From assembly GCF_032854445.1 (NCBI RefSeq), contig NC_088299.1:5491001-5555000 (forward strand): 64,000 bases of DNA, written 5' to 3'. The notes beneath the pieces were generated by a model. It worked only from the letters and a program-made list of their open reading frames with translations. It made no database searches and was not told the DNA's origin. Both the position numbers and the translations under genes were made by a program. The number at the start of each line of letters is the position of its first letter. Position 1 is the first letter of the stretch. This document shows positions 36,300 to 47,300 of this stretch, in pieces. The DNA is from Liolophura sinensis. Lineage: Eukaryota > Mollusca > Polyplacophora > Chitonida > Chitonidae.

Positions 36300-38420
36300 A
36301 CCGTTCCTCAAAACATCCCAAAAGATCTAGAATACTCTCAAACATTAATTCTAAAAGATCCTGTATACACTAAAACAGACCAAAAGAACTTCGCATATGG
36401 TAAATGTACATGTACCTCAAAACAGCCCAAAAGTCTCGTATACGTTTCATGTACCTCAAAACAACCCAAGACTTTGTATACGGTTCATTGATCTCAAAAC
36501 AGCTGGTATACGGTTCATATACCTCAAAATTGCCCAAAAGACCTCGTATACGGGTCATGTACGTCAAAGTAGCCCAAAAGGCGTCGTATACGGTTCATGT
36601 ACTCAAAACAGCCCAAAAGGCCTCGTATACGGTTCATTGACCTCAAACAACCCAAGACTTTGTATAAGGTTCATTGACCTCAAAACAACTCGTATGCGGT
36701 TCATATACCTCAAAATAGCCCAAAAGGCCTCGCATACAGTTCATGTACTAAAAACAGCCCAAGACTATGTATAAGGCTCACTGACCTCAAAACAACTCGT
36801 ATACGGTTCATATACCTCAAAATAGCCCAAAAGGCCTCGCATACGGTTCATGTACCTCAAAACAACCCAAGACTTTGTATACGGTTCATTGACCTCAAAA
36901 CAACTGGTACACGGAACGTATACCTCAAAATGGCCCAAAAGACCTCGTATACGGGTCATGTACCTCAAAATAGCCAAAAAGGCCTCGCATACGGTTCATG
37001 TACCTCAAAACAACTCGTATACAGTTCACGTACCTCAAAACAGCTCAAAAGGCCTCGTATACGGTGCATGTACCTCAAAACAACCCAAGACTTTGTATAC
37101 GGTTCATGTACCTCAGAACAACTCCTATACGGTCCATACACCTCAAAATAGCTCAGAAGACCTCGTATACTGGTCACGTACCTCCAAAACAGCACAAAAG
37201 GTCTCATATACGGTCATGTACCTCAAACAGTCTAAAAACTTCGTATACAGTTCATGTGCCTCAAAACAGGCAAACAGATCTCGCATATGGTTCATGTGCC
37301 TCAAAACAGCCCAAAAGACCTCGTGCACGGCTCATGTGCCTCAAAATAGCCCAAAAGGCCTCGTATACGGCTCATGTACTTCATCACAGCGCGAAAGACC
37401 TCGTATAGGCCTACTCTTCACGTACATCAAAACAATCCAAAAGAACTATGTACCCCAAAACAGCGCGAAAGACCTCGTATACGGTTCATGTACCTAAAAC
37501 AGCGTGAAAGGCCTCGTATACGGTTTACGTACCTCAAAATAGCCAAAAGGCCTCGTATATGTACGGTTCGTGTACCTCACAAGTCCAAAAGACCTTGCAT
37601 ACGGTTCATGGACCTCAAAACAGCCCAAAGGCCTCGTAGACGGTCCATGGACCTCAAAACAGCCCCAAAGACCTCGTAGACGGTTTATGTACCTCAAAAT
37701 AGCCCAAAACGCCTCGTATATGTACGGTTCATGTACCTCAAAACAGCCCAAAAGGCCTCGTATACGATTCATGTACCTCAAAACAGCCCAAAAGACTAGT
37801 ATACCCTGAAACAGCTCAAAAGACCTAGTATATGGTACACGAAAACTTCCGAAGACCACATACCAAAACATTCGAAAAGACCTTGTCTACCCTCATAACA
37901 CCTCGTAAACGATACATCAAAAACATCCCGAAATACCCCTGTATACAGCCTATAAGACGTTGTATACCACAAAACAGGTCAAAACATCTCGTATAACCAT
38001 GTAACATCCCAGGAGACCCCACATACCCGACAACAGCTTATAAGGCCTTGTATATCCCCAAACAGCTTACAAGACGTTGTACACCGCAAAACAGCTCAAA
38101 TGATCTCGTATAACCCCAAAACATTCCAGAAGACCCCGCATACCCGACAACAGCCTATAAGATCTTGTATACCCTAAACAACCTATGAGACGTTGCATAG
38201 CGCAAAACAGCCCAAAAGATCTCGTATAGGCCCCAACATTCCAAAAGGCCCCGCATACCTGACAACAGCCTATAAGATCTTGTATAGCCCAAAAAGCCTA
38301 TAAGACGCTGCATAGCGCAAAACAGCCCAAAAGATCTCGTATAGCCCAAAACATTCTAAAAGGCCCCGTATATCATACAACAGCTTATAAGATCTTGTAT
38401 ACCCCCAAACAGCTTAGGCA
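36300..38420. repeat. 2.1-kb minisatellite of ~38-40-bp units with a distinct distal half
   Basis: Proximal units look like ATGTACCTCAAAACAGCCCA followed by AAAGACCTCGTATACGGTTC; 38-40-bp variants alternate (AACCCAAGACTTTGTATACG). From ~37850 the pattern becomes shorter subunits (CATTCCAGAAGACCCCGCAT, ACAGCCTATAAGATCTTGTA) that recur together about every 115 bp. The 60- to 215-codon frames here come from the repeats. Confidence 0.93.
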
Positions 38421-38607
38421 TATAACAGAATGAAACCCAAGTTCATCACTCAGATAATGTATATATGGTGCAATTGTGCCGTTATTATTTACATTCTACA
38501 GAAAAGCCCTTTTGGGTGTAGCGTAACTGTTAGAGACGATTTCGTGTGAAAGAGTCCTTCTTTCAACGACAAAATAACTTTTCACAACACACATTTGTAC
38601 GTACATA

Positions 38608-38915
38608 TGTTTGCTTGGGGTTTTACTTCGTAATGAACAATATTTCAGTTATATGACAATCAGAAGTCATTAGATGTGTGTACATATCCTGTGTCTTTCT
38701 GTCGAAGGGCGAATCGGTGGCGCCAAAGTGCTGCCATCCGTGAAGTATCATGCCAAAGACACCAGGCATGACACCCCACCCAGTCACATTATACTGACAT
38801 CGGGCCAACCAGCCATGTTTCCTTGCTGTAACCTCTCAGAGCTGTGCGCCAGGCGAAGTAGCGACAAGACCCATTTTCAACAGCTTTGGTATGACCCGAC
38901 CCGGTTTGATCCCAA
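38608..38915 (-). mobile_element. SINE family B, minus orientation
   Basis: Begins TTGGGGTTTTACTTCGTAAT (reverse of the 3' end) and contains GTATCATGCCAAAGACACCA and CAGTCACATTATACTGACAT. It ends near a TTTGATCCC head remnant. Confidence 0.75.
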
Positions 38916-39179
38916 GTTTAGGCCAGTTGTCAAGATATAGGCCAACATGTACGTCCGAGATTGTAGACAACAAACTACAATACACTGAAACGCGTTAAAA
39001 AAGGCACCAGAGGTGAAAAATGAATTGACCCTATATCAAAGTCTATTTGGAGTTGGCCGTGCATACATTCACACTCAAATATGTCAGTCACGCATTACCA
39101 ATGAGAAGTGTCATTGGAAAGTACACAATTTTAATGTAGAGAAAATGGAACGCAGAAGAGGTCCAAAGACAAAGTCAGT

Positions 39180-39515
39180 AAGGGGTAGGACCACCCCTGT
39201 TTGTACGACGGGCACGTAAACCAAAGGCGCCAAATCGCCGGCGTACAGTATCAGCGCTGATAACCCACGATGGTAGCTGCTGCTCTGGACATCGGAAGTG
39301 TTCCATCACGCAGGTAAGCGCGCACAATATGTCGGTTTTCCCTTGCTGTCGTCACGCGTGGTTGCCCTGGTCGTTACCCGTCTATGGTAGGTTCCGTCTC
39401 CTGAAATCGCTGGTTCAGTTTGTGATGGTACTGTGTGACGTACAAACCTTGCTGCTATGGCCGTTGTAATCAAGCCAACTTCAATCAAGGCAACGACGCT
39501 CTCCGGTTCCTCAGG
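39180..39515 (-). pseudogene. Degenerate Tc1-type transposase fragment (N-terminal half)
   Basis: Translating the minus strand in three shifting frames gives VVALIEVGLITTAIAARF (HTH start), then RPGQPRVTTARENRHIVRAY followed by LRDGTLPMSRAAATIVGY, then ISADTVRRRFGAFGLRARR. This order is typical of Tc1/mariner-like transposases: HTH, GRPR hook, second HTH. Frame changes and a stop break it. No DDE/D catalytic half or terminal repeats were seen, so it is a dead remnant. Confidence 0.72.
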
Positions 39516-40171
39516 TGACAATTTCGGAATTACGTCCTCACTGCTATTCTGCTGCCACAGCGATTGTGCGGATAGCCTTTGAAATGCCTTCCCTTTATAC
39601 CAAATTTCTGGACCCACAAGAAATGACACTTCGAATTTTGCGTACTTTTCAGGAGCAAAATCGTATTTTCAGTCCTGTTTCCCGTTGTGTTTTGGTGACG
39701 ACTCACACGAACGCTATAAAAACCTGACATTTATGGAGCTTCCACAATCTGTAACCATGGAGATTTCCGTTGTTATTCTTAAACTATCATGACATTTTAT
39801 TGGATTCATGTTAGTGCGTTTTTAAAGTGAGTCAATATATATATGCAGTAATACATTTCAGTATATGGTATAGCCATCCCCAGGTTTGCAAGACGATACT
39901 GCTACTTCAATGACCACTTCGTAATAAGCTAATAATGTCTACTTCACTGTTATTTTTGCACGCAATTAGAGAATATTTCAATAGCACTTCCTTTACATTA
40001 ATTCAGTTTCATTATATGTTAATTTAATTTCTTACTTTCCTTCATTATGTGTTCATTTACGTTCATTTTGTTTTCACTTACCATCATCCATGGTAATTAT
40101 TTATCACACAGGCCCAAAAGAAAAATACCTCAAAGAAAAATACTGTACCTCAAAGAAAACAAGACCTGTTG

Positions 40172-40275
40172 GTGTTAAAAATATTTTATTTATTTCATTT
40201 GTGTTTTATGCCGTACTCAAAAATATTTCACTTATACTTATACTTATAGGAAGCCAGCATGTGCTGGACTTCAAT
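40172..40275 (-). mobile_element. SINE family A, internally deleted
   Basis: GTGTTTTATGCCGTACTCAA and ATTTCACTTATAC run through a small ACTTAT repeat straight into GGAAGCCAGCATGTGCTGGA. Confidence 0.7.
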
Positions 40276-40304
40276 ACGAAGTGATCACATTGAGTTCAAA
40301 ATAC

Positions 40305-40630
40305 TTATTCATTTCATTGTTGTTTAATGCCTTAATCCATTTTAATTTATACCATAGCTGTCAGTTCATGGGTAAAGGAAACCAGAGAGGCCATGGAAAA
40401 CCACAGATCTTTGGCAAGTTACTAACAAACTTTTAAACATATGACATACTGATATGTGTATTTAAATCATGTTGGTAGAGTACAAGTGGTCTTCAACTAA
40501 CAATTCACAGCACAAATGGCTATACCAGCTCCATCGACTGCTTATTGTCACTAAGGCCTCACAAATAAGGTGAGCAGGGAAATCTACAAATTCTTTGTTA
40601 CGGTGCTCAAAGTAAACTCCTAACACTTTA
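40305..40630 (-). mobile_element. Older dispersed repeat (family C), long copy
   Basis: TCATTGTTGTTTAATGCCTT, ATAGCTGTCAGTTCATGGG, CAAGTGGTCTTCAACTAACA, then GGGAAATCTACAAATTCTTT. It lies just past the 3' end of TONSL. Confidence 0.55.
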
Positions 40631-41007
40631 TGATTTCTTGAGGACAAATTATCAATAATTAAATCATAGTTTAGACCATGAAACTTGGACCATTTCTCAA
40701 ACGACCCAGCAAAGACTATTAAAACATGCCCAAAAGAATGTATTGTGTCATTAAAGATTGAAAACTGGGATGGTTGATTATAAAGCTACGTATTCTCCTA
40801 CATCCTATTTTGAGGAAAGACCAAAAGAAAACATTAGGGTAAGTCCAAATCCTTAAAAATAGGCCACAATGACTGTACCCAACCTTTGCAAGTAGTGCGA
40901 TGTGATGTGCAGGCTTGATAAGCTTAATGGTCCAGACCTGTTCTGACCTGCAGATTTGTATACTCTTCTTTGTCCCTAATACAATTATTGTTGACCACAC
41001 ACTCTTG

Positions 41008-41389
41008 TTATCTGTTTCCAGATGACTCAACGTCAGATATAAGGTGTTTCACTGTTAGCTTCCACAAAGTCTCCATGAACCTGACAAACTGCTTCTCCTT
41101 CCAGTGGTCTGTCCAAATCTGACGCAAACTGTCCACGTCAACGGGATCCAGCTTATGACACGAGAAGGAAACATTAACAAGGGGAGATAACCCCGTCAGT
41201 TTGTCGCTGAGAATATCAAGAAAATCAGATGAGAGAGGGGAGACCACTCCACAACCACTGAACTCGAAATGTTCCAGAGCAGTGTTCACCTCACTGGCTC
41301 TATGGAAGACCTCTGCAACTAATTCATTGTCTATTTTAGGGTTGTTGTTCAAGATAAGGTGCCTGAGGAATTTGCCATTAACAGACAGT
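41008..41389 (-). CDS. TONSL: TONSL exon 19: last leucine-rich repeats and stop
   Basis: Acceptor TTTTTCCTTACAG; the frame needs two bases from the preceding exon. It encodes LSVNGKFLRHLILNNNPKID, ALEHFEFSGCGVV, LVNVSFSCHKLDPVDVDSLR and a TAA stop at 41008-41010. It matches human LISLDLSANPEI, LSFLGLSGCAVQ and LCSRRLCAEDRDALRQ. The last ~35 residues (after QIWTDHWKEK) have no evident human counterpart. Confidence 0.9.
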
Positions 41390-44300
41390 CTGTAAGGAAA
41401 AAGTATAGAGTAGAGGTTAAAATAGTTATATCCGTGATTGTGGCCAAAATTCTATCACTGCAAACCAATCAAGTTTCTGCTGCCAGTTAAGAATAGTCCC
41501 AATTATTACTTTTCACAAAATATCATATTTCTCTGTGCATTTGTTGCCATTTAAAGACTGTAATAAAGTTCCTAAAATTTCAAATTTCACACTCATAAAT
41601 TTTTCAAACTAAAGGATCATTTTAACTCTGATACTTATTAAAGGATATTATTTGAGCTTTTCTTGGTGAATACAAGAGTTTGATGTGTGTTTGAGAACAT
41701 GGATTTGCCAGTATATTATAGCCTCTTCAAAGAAGTGGCCAGGATCTTTAAAACATTTACTCCAATGTGTCTGAAATATCCAGGTGACTAGTGGAAATAC
41801 ACCACCAACTGAACAACTTCTGGTTGAATTTAACTTCAAAATCAACCATTTCTAGTGGAAATAAACATTTTAATGAACCAATCTACTATCTGGCAAAACA
41901 AGGGTAATACTGTTTCCATCCAAGGTGTAGTGTAGCAATGTGCTTTCAAGTGTATAAAGAGTAAGAGTACAATACTATTTCCATCCAAGGTGTAGTGTAG
42001 CAATGTGCTTTCAAGTGTATAAAGAGTAAGAGTACAATACTATTTCCATTCAAGGTGTAGTGTAGCAATGTGCTTTCAAGTGTATAAAGACTAAGAGTAC
42101 AATACTATTTCCATCCAAGGTGTAGTGTAGCAATGTGCTTTCAAGTGTATAAGGCGTAAGAGTACAATACTATTTCCATCCAAGGTGTAGTGTAGCAATG
42201 TGCTTTCAAGTGTATAAAGAGTAAGGGTACAATACTATTTCCTTCCAAAGTGTAGTGTAGCAAAGTGCTTTCAAAGGGTTAAAAAAGAGTATCCATGTGT
42301 TTACCTGGCTAGATGGAAAGTAATCTTCTCTTGTAAAGTGGCAATCAGAGATGTCCAACCTTTCCAGTACACACCCAGTCTGTCAACACAAAAACATACA
42401 TCAGTAGATATGTCTGCTGACCACAAAACATACTAAGGTGTTCCAGGTATTCAATGACTACAGCTTGGATTGTTCTTTAACATCATACTCAAGAATTTCC
42501 CACTTATCTAACAAAAGACAGAGTGTCCAAATGCGTCAACAAGTGTGTGTCATCAACCATTGACAATTTATTCATTTATTTATTTGATCGGTGTTTTGCG
42601 CCATATTCAAGAATATTTCACTTGTACGACGGCGGCCAACATTATGGTGGGGGGAAACCGGCCACAGCCCCAGGGAAACTCACGACCATCCGCAAGTTGC
42701 TGGAAGACCTTCCACTTACGGTCAGAGAGGAAGCCAGCATGAGCTGGTCAACCACAAAACATATCCGAGTGTTGTAATTTTCTATATGTTCACAAAAAAT
42801 ACCTAAGTGTTGTAATTTTCTATATGTTCACAAAACATACCCGAGTGTTGTAATTTTCTATATGTTCACAAAACATAGCCCAGTGTTGTAATTTTCTATA
42901 TGTTCACAAAACATGCCTGAGTGTTGTAATTTTCTACATGTTCACAAAACATACCTGAGTGTTGTAATTTTCTATATGTTCACAAAACATACCCGAGTGT
43001 TGTAATTTTCTATATGTTCACAAAACATATCTGAGTGTTGTAATTTTCTATATGTTCACAAAACATACCTGAGTTTTGTAATTTTCTAGATGCTCACAAA
43101 AAATACCCGAGTGTTGTAATTTTCTATATGTTCACAAAACATACCCGAGTGTTGTAATTTTCTATATGTTCACAAAAATTACCTGAGTGTTGTAATTTTC
43201 TATATGTTCACAAAACATACCTGAGTATTGTAATTTTCCTATATGTTCACGACAAATACCTGATTGTTGTGAGTGAGTGAGTGAGTGCGTGGGGTTTAAC
43301 GTCGTACTCAACAATTTTTCAATCATATGACGACAAAGGAATCATTAGGGTGCATGTACGTGTAATGTGCCTCCTTGTTGCAGGACGGATTTCCACTGCT
43401 CTTTTATTTAGTGCTGCTTCACTGAGACGACTTACCGAAGGCAAGTAAGCCGCCCCGCCCAAGCCATTATACTGATACGGGTCAACCAGTCGTTGCACTA
43501 TCCCCTTCATGCTGAACGCCAAGCGAGGAAGTTACAACTTCCTCTTTTAAAGTCTTAGGTGTGACTCGATCAAGAATGGATCCTGGATCTACCAGTCCCG
43601 AAGCGGGCGCTCTACCAACTGTGCTATCCGGGCCGGTCCCTGAGTGTTGTAATTTTCTATATGTTCACAAAAAATACCTGAATGTTGTAGTTTTCTATAT
43701 GTTCACAAAACATACCTGGGTGTTGTAATTTTCTATATGTTCACAAAACATACCCGAGTGTTGTAATTTTCTATATGTTCACAAAAAATACCTGAGTGTT
43801 GTAATTTTCTATATGTTCACAAAACATACCCTAGTGTTGTAATTTTCTACATGCTCACAAAACATACCTGAGTGTTGTAATTTTCTATATGTTCACAAAA
43901 CATACCCGAGTGTTGTAATTTTCTATATGTTCACAAAAAATACCTGAGTGTTGTAATTTTCTATATGTTCACAAAACATACCCTACTGTTGTAATTTTCT
44001 ATATGTTCACAAAACATACCTGAGTGTTGTAATTTTCTATATGTTCACAAAACATACCTGAGTGTTGTAATTTTCTACATTCTCACAAAAAATACCTGAG
44101 TGTTGTAATTTTCTATATGTTCACAAAACATACCTGAGTGTTGTAATTTTCTAACATTCTCACAAAACATACCTGAGTGTTGTAATTTTCTATATGTTCA
44201 CAAAACATACCTGAGTGTTGTAATTTTCTACATTCTCACAAAACATACCTGAGTGTTGTAATTTTCTATATGTTCACAAAACATACCTGAGTGTTGTAAT

Positions 44301-47300
44301 TTTCTATATGTTCACAAAACATACCTGAGTGTTGTAATTTTCTATATGTTCACAAAACATACCTGAGTGTTGTAATTTTCTACATTCTCACAAAACATAC
44401 CTGAGTGTTGTAATTTTCTATATGTTCACAACAAATACCCGAGTGTTGTAATTTTCTACATGTTCACAAAACATACCTGAGTGTTGTAATTTTCTATATG
44501 TTCACAAAACATACCTGAGTGTTGTAATTTTCTACATTCTCACAAAACATACCTGAGTGTTGTAATTTTCTATATGTTCACAAAACATACCTGAGTGTTG
44601 TAATTTTCTACATTCTCACAAAACATACCTGAGTGTTGTAATTTTCTACATGTTCACAAAACATACCTGAGTGTTGTAATTTTCTATATGTTCACAAAAC
44701 ATACCTGAGTGTTGTAATTTTCTACATGTTCACAAAACATACCTGAGTGTTGTAATTTTCTATATGTTCACAAAACATACCTGAGTGTTGTAATTTTCTA
44801 TATGTTCACAAAACATACCTGAGTGTTGTAATTTTCTACATTCTCACAAAACATACCTGAGTGTTGTAATTTTCTATATGTTCACAAAACATACCTGAGT
44901 GTTGTAATTTTCTACATTCTCACAAAACATACCTGAGTGTTGTAATTTTCTATATGTTCACAAAACATACCTGAGTGTTGTAATTTTCTACATTCTCACA
45001 AAACATACCTGAGTGTTGTAATTTTCTACATTCTCACAAAACATACCTGAGTGTTGTAATTTTCTATATGTTCACAAAACATACCTGAGTGTTGTAATTT
45101 TCTATATGTTCACAAAACATACCTGAGTGTTGTAATTTTCTATATGTTCACAAAACATACCTGAGTGTTGTAATTTTCTATATGTTCACAAAACATATCT
45201 GAGTGTTGTAATTTTCTATATGTTCACAAAAAATACCTGAGTGTTGTAATTTTCTATATGTTCACAAAACATACCTGAGTGTTGTAATTTTCTATATGTT
45301 CACAAAAAATACCTGAGTGTTGTAATTTTCTACATGCTCACAAAACATACCTGAGTGTTGTAATTTTCTATATGTTCACAAAACATACTGCAGTGTTGTA
45401 ATTTTCTATATGTTCACAAAACATACCTGATTGTTTTAATTTTCTACATGCTCACAAAACATACCTGAGTGTTGTAATTTTCTATATGTTCACAAAATCT
45501 ATCTAAGTATTTTCTAGGAGTTCATGAGTCCCAGACCATATGCAAGTGTTACAATTTTCTATTTGTTTATTACCCAACTACATGTACCTGGATGTTGTAA
45601 TTTTCTGTTTGTTCAAAAGATCCCAGAGTTGTGAATTTCAACTGTGTTCTGTTCAAATCACAAAGTATAAACTTTTCCCGATATTAAACTCGGCACAACA
45701 TACCTGAGCTGTATAGTTTTCGAGGTATTTACTGATGTGATTGGCTGTTGACGAGGACACTGTAGCCCTGAGACCGATCTCAGTCAGCCTGGTGGGTAGT
45801 AAACATTTCAACAACAGTTCAACTCCTGTGGGTCCCAGGTGGTTGTGAGACACCTCTAACTTAGTCAGGGGAGAGGCTGGAAATAAAGCATAATAGGCAG
45901 GCTCAGTTAACAAGCAGAAGAATAAAGTCACATCTAAAGTGTACATAAAATAAAAAGCAACATGTGCCTCAAACAAAAAGTAACAGAAAACTTGAATGAA
46001 ACCCTGTGCAGCTATACTTATTTATTCCAATGGCACTTAATTTATTTATTTATTTGATTGGTGTTTTACGCCGTACTCAAGAATATTTCCCTTATATGAG
46101 GACGGCCAGCATTAGGGAGCATACCAGGCAGATCCCGGGGGAAACCTATGACCATCCGCAGGTTGCTGGAAGACCTTCAATGGCATTTAATGTTGTGCAC
46201 AAGAAAACTTATTAGTACACGTATATGGAAGCAGTTAGGTTAATGGATGCAGAAACAAAGCTCTGATGTCTTATCACCACATCCAACTCAGCTGCCTCCA
46301 GTTTAATAACGCAATGTGATTCATATATTTATCTGATTGATCACCATACAAGACATTTTATAAGTGAAAGAACACTGCATTGAACCAAAGCTCTTCAGTA
46401 GGTGCTGGACACAGCTCCTCTAACACCTAAAAGAAAAGACAACAAATAATATAACCTTAGTTATTGTGGAAGAGGGATGGGAACAGACCTAATGCGCCAT
46501 GGCCATTTCGTTCTGCTGTGCTTGGAAACTGTTCAAATCGGCTTTCAGTCAGGAATTCTTACTGCGCCATGGGAAAGACCATGTTGTGTCGCCTGTACCC
46601 CACCCTCATGTGGCTAAAAACCAGGACAGTGTCTGTGTCACATCAGTGTGTTCTTAGGTTACGTAAATAACATGTGTTTGACTCGTTGAACTGACAACAT
46701 GGGTCACTTTCAATTTTCTCAATGTCTGTGATATCTAGGTTTTGCCACATCGTAAAAACAAAAAGGTATGCTTTTAAACAGGGACAGTTCATAGATGCAT
46801 ATTGGGTTAACTGTTGTCTTTCTTTTTAACAAGCAGAAGTCAGTAATATCTAAACTAAATCCTCAAATGAGGATTACTGACACCATATATTTGCGCATCT
46901 TATCACTGAGTAACCATGAAACGAATTTATCCTGCAAAGACCAAATCAATTCAGTGCAGAATATCGATGTATAGGTGAATCACTCCAGCAACGTGACCAC
47001 TGCATTCACAACCCAACAAAGGGAGATAACCTACTCAGCAGACACATTTGACGATGTCTTCAGGATTTGAGAAAATATCTGTACCCCATGTGACCATTGT
47101 TGACCGACGAAAAGCGGATTATTTTGTCTGATGCAGGAAAGATGTATGTATTTTAGTTCTGTCTACAAATAGGTTTACAAACACCAGATCTCAGACCTGC
47201 GGAGCGGAGCTCGGACCGGCAGACCAGAGTTCAAACCGGCAGAGCGGAGCTCAGACCGGCAGACCAGATCTCAGACCGACAGACTGGATCTCAGACTGAC

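Noticed and set aside
36850-37497. 215-codon open frame, the longest outside TONSL apart from exon 11
   Set aside because: It is wholly within the ~40-bp minisatellite, its peptide is the repeat unit translated, and overlapping frames on both strands are equally long.
42750-45505. Possible CRISPR array (regular short repeats)
   Set aside because: Units abut directly without unique spacers, in a eukaryotic intron; it is a minisatellite.
46373-46426. Exon-like segment encoding VLEELCPAPTEELWFNAV after a good acceptor
   Set aside because: It lacks a usable donor, and exons 16 and 17 already join in phase and cover this part of the LRR domain without a gap.
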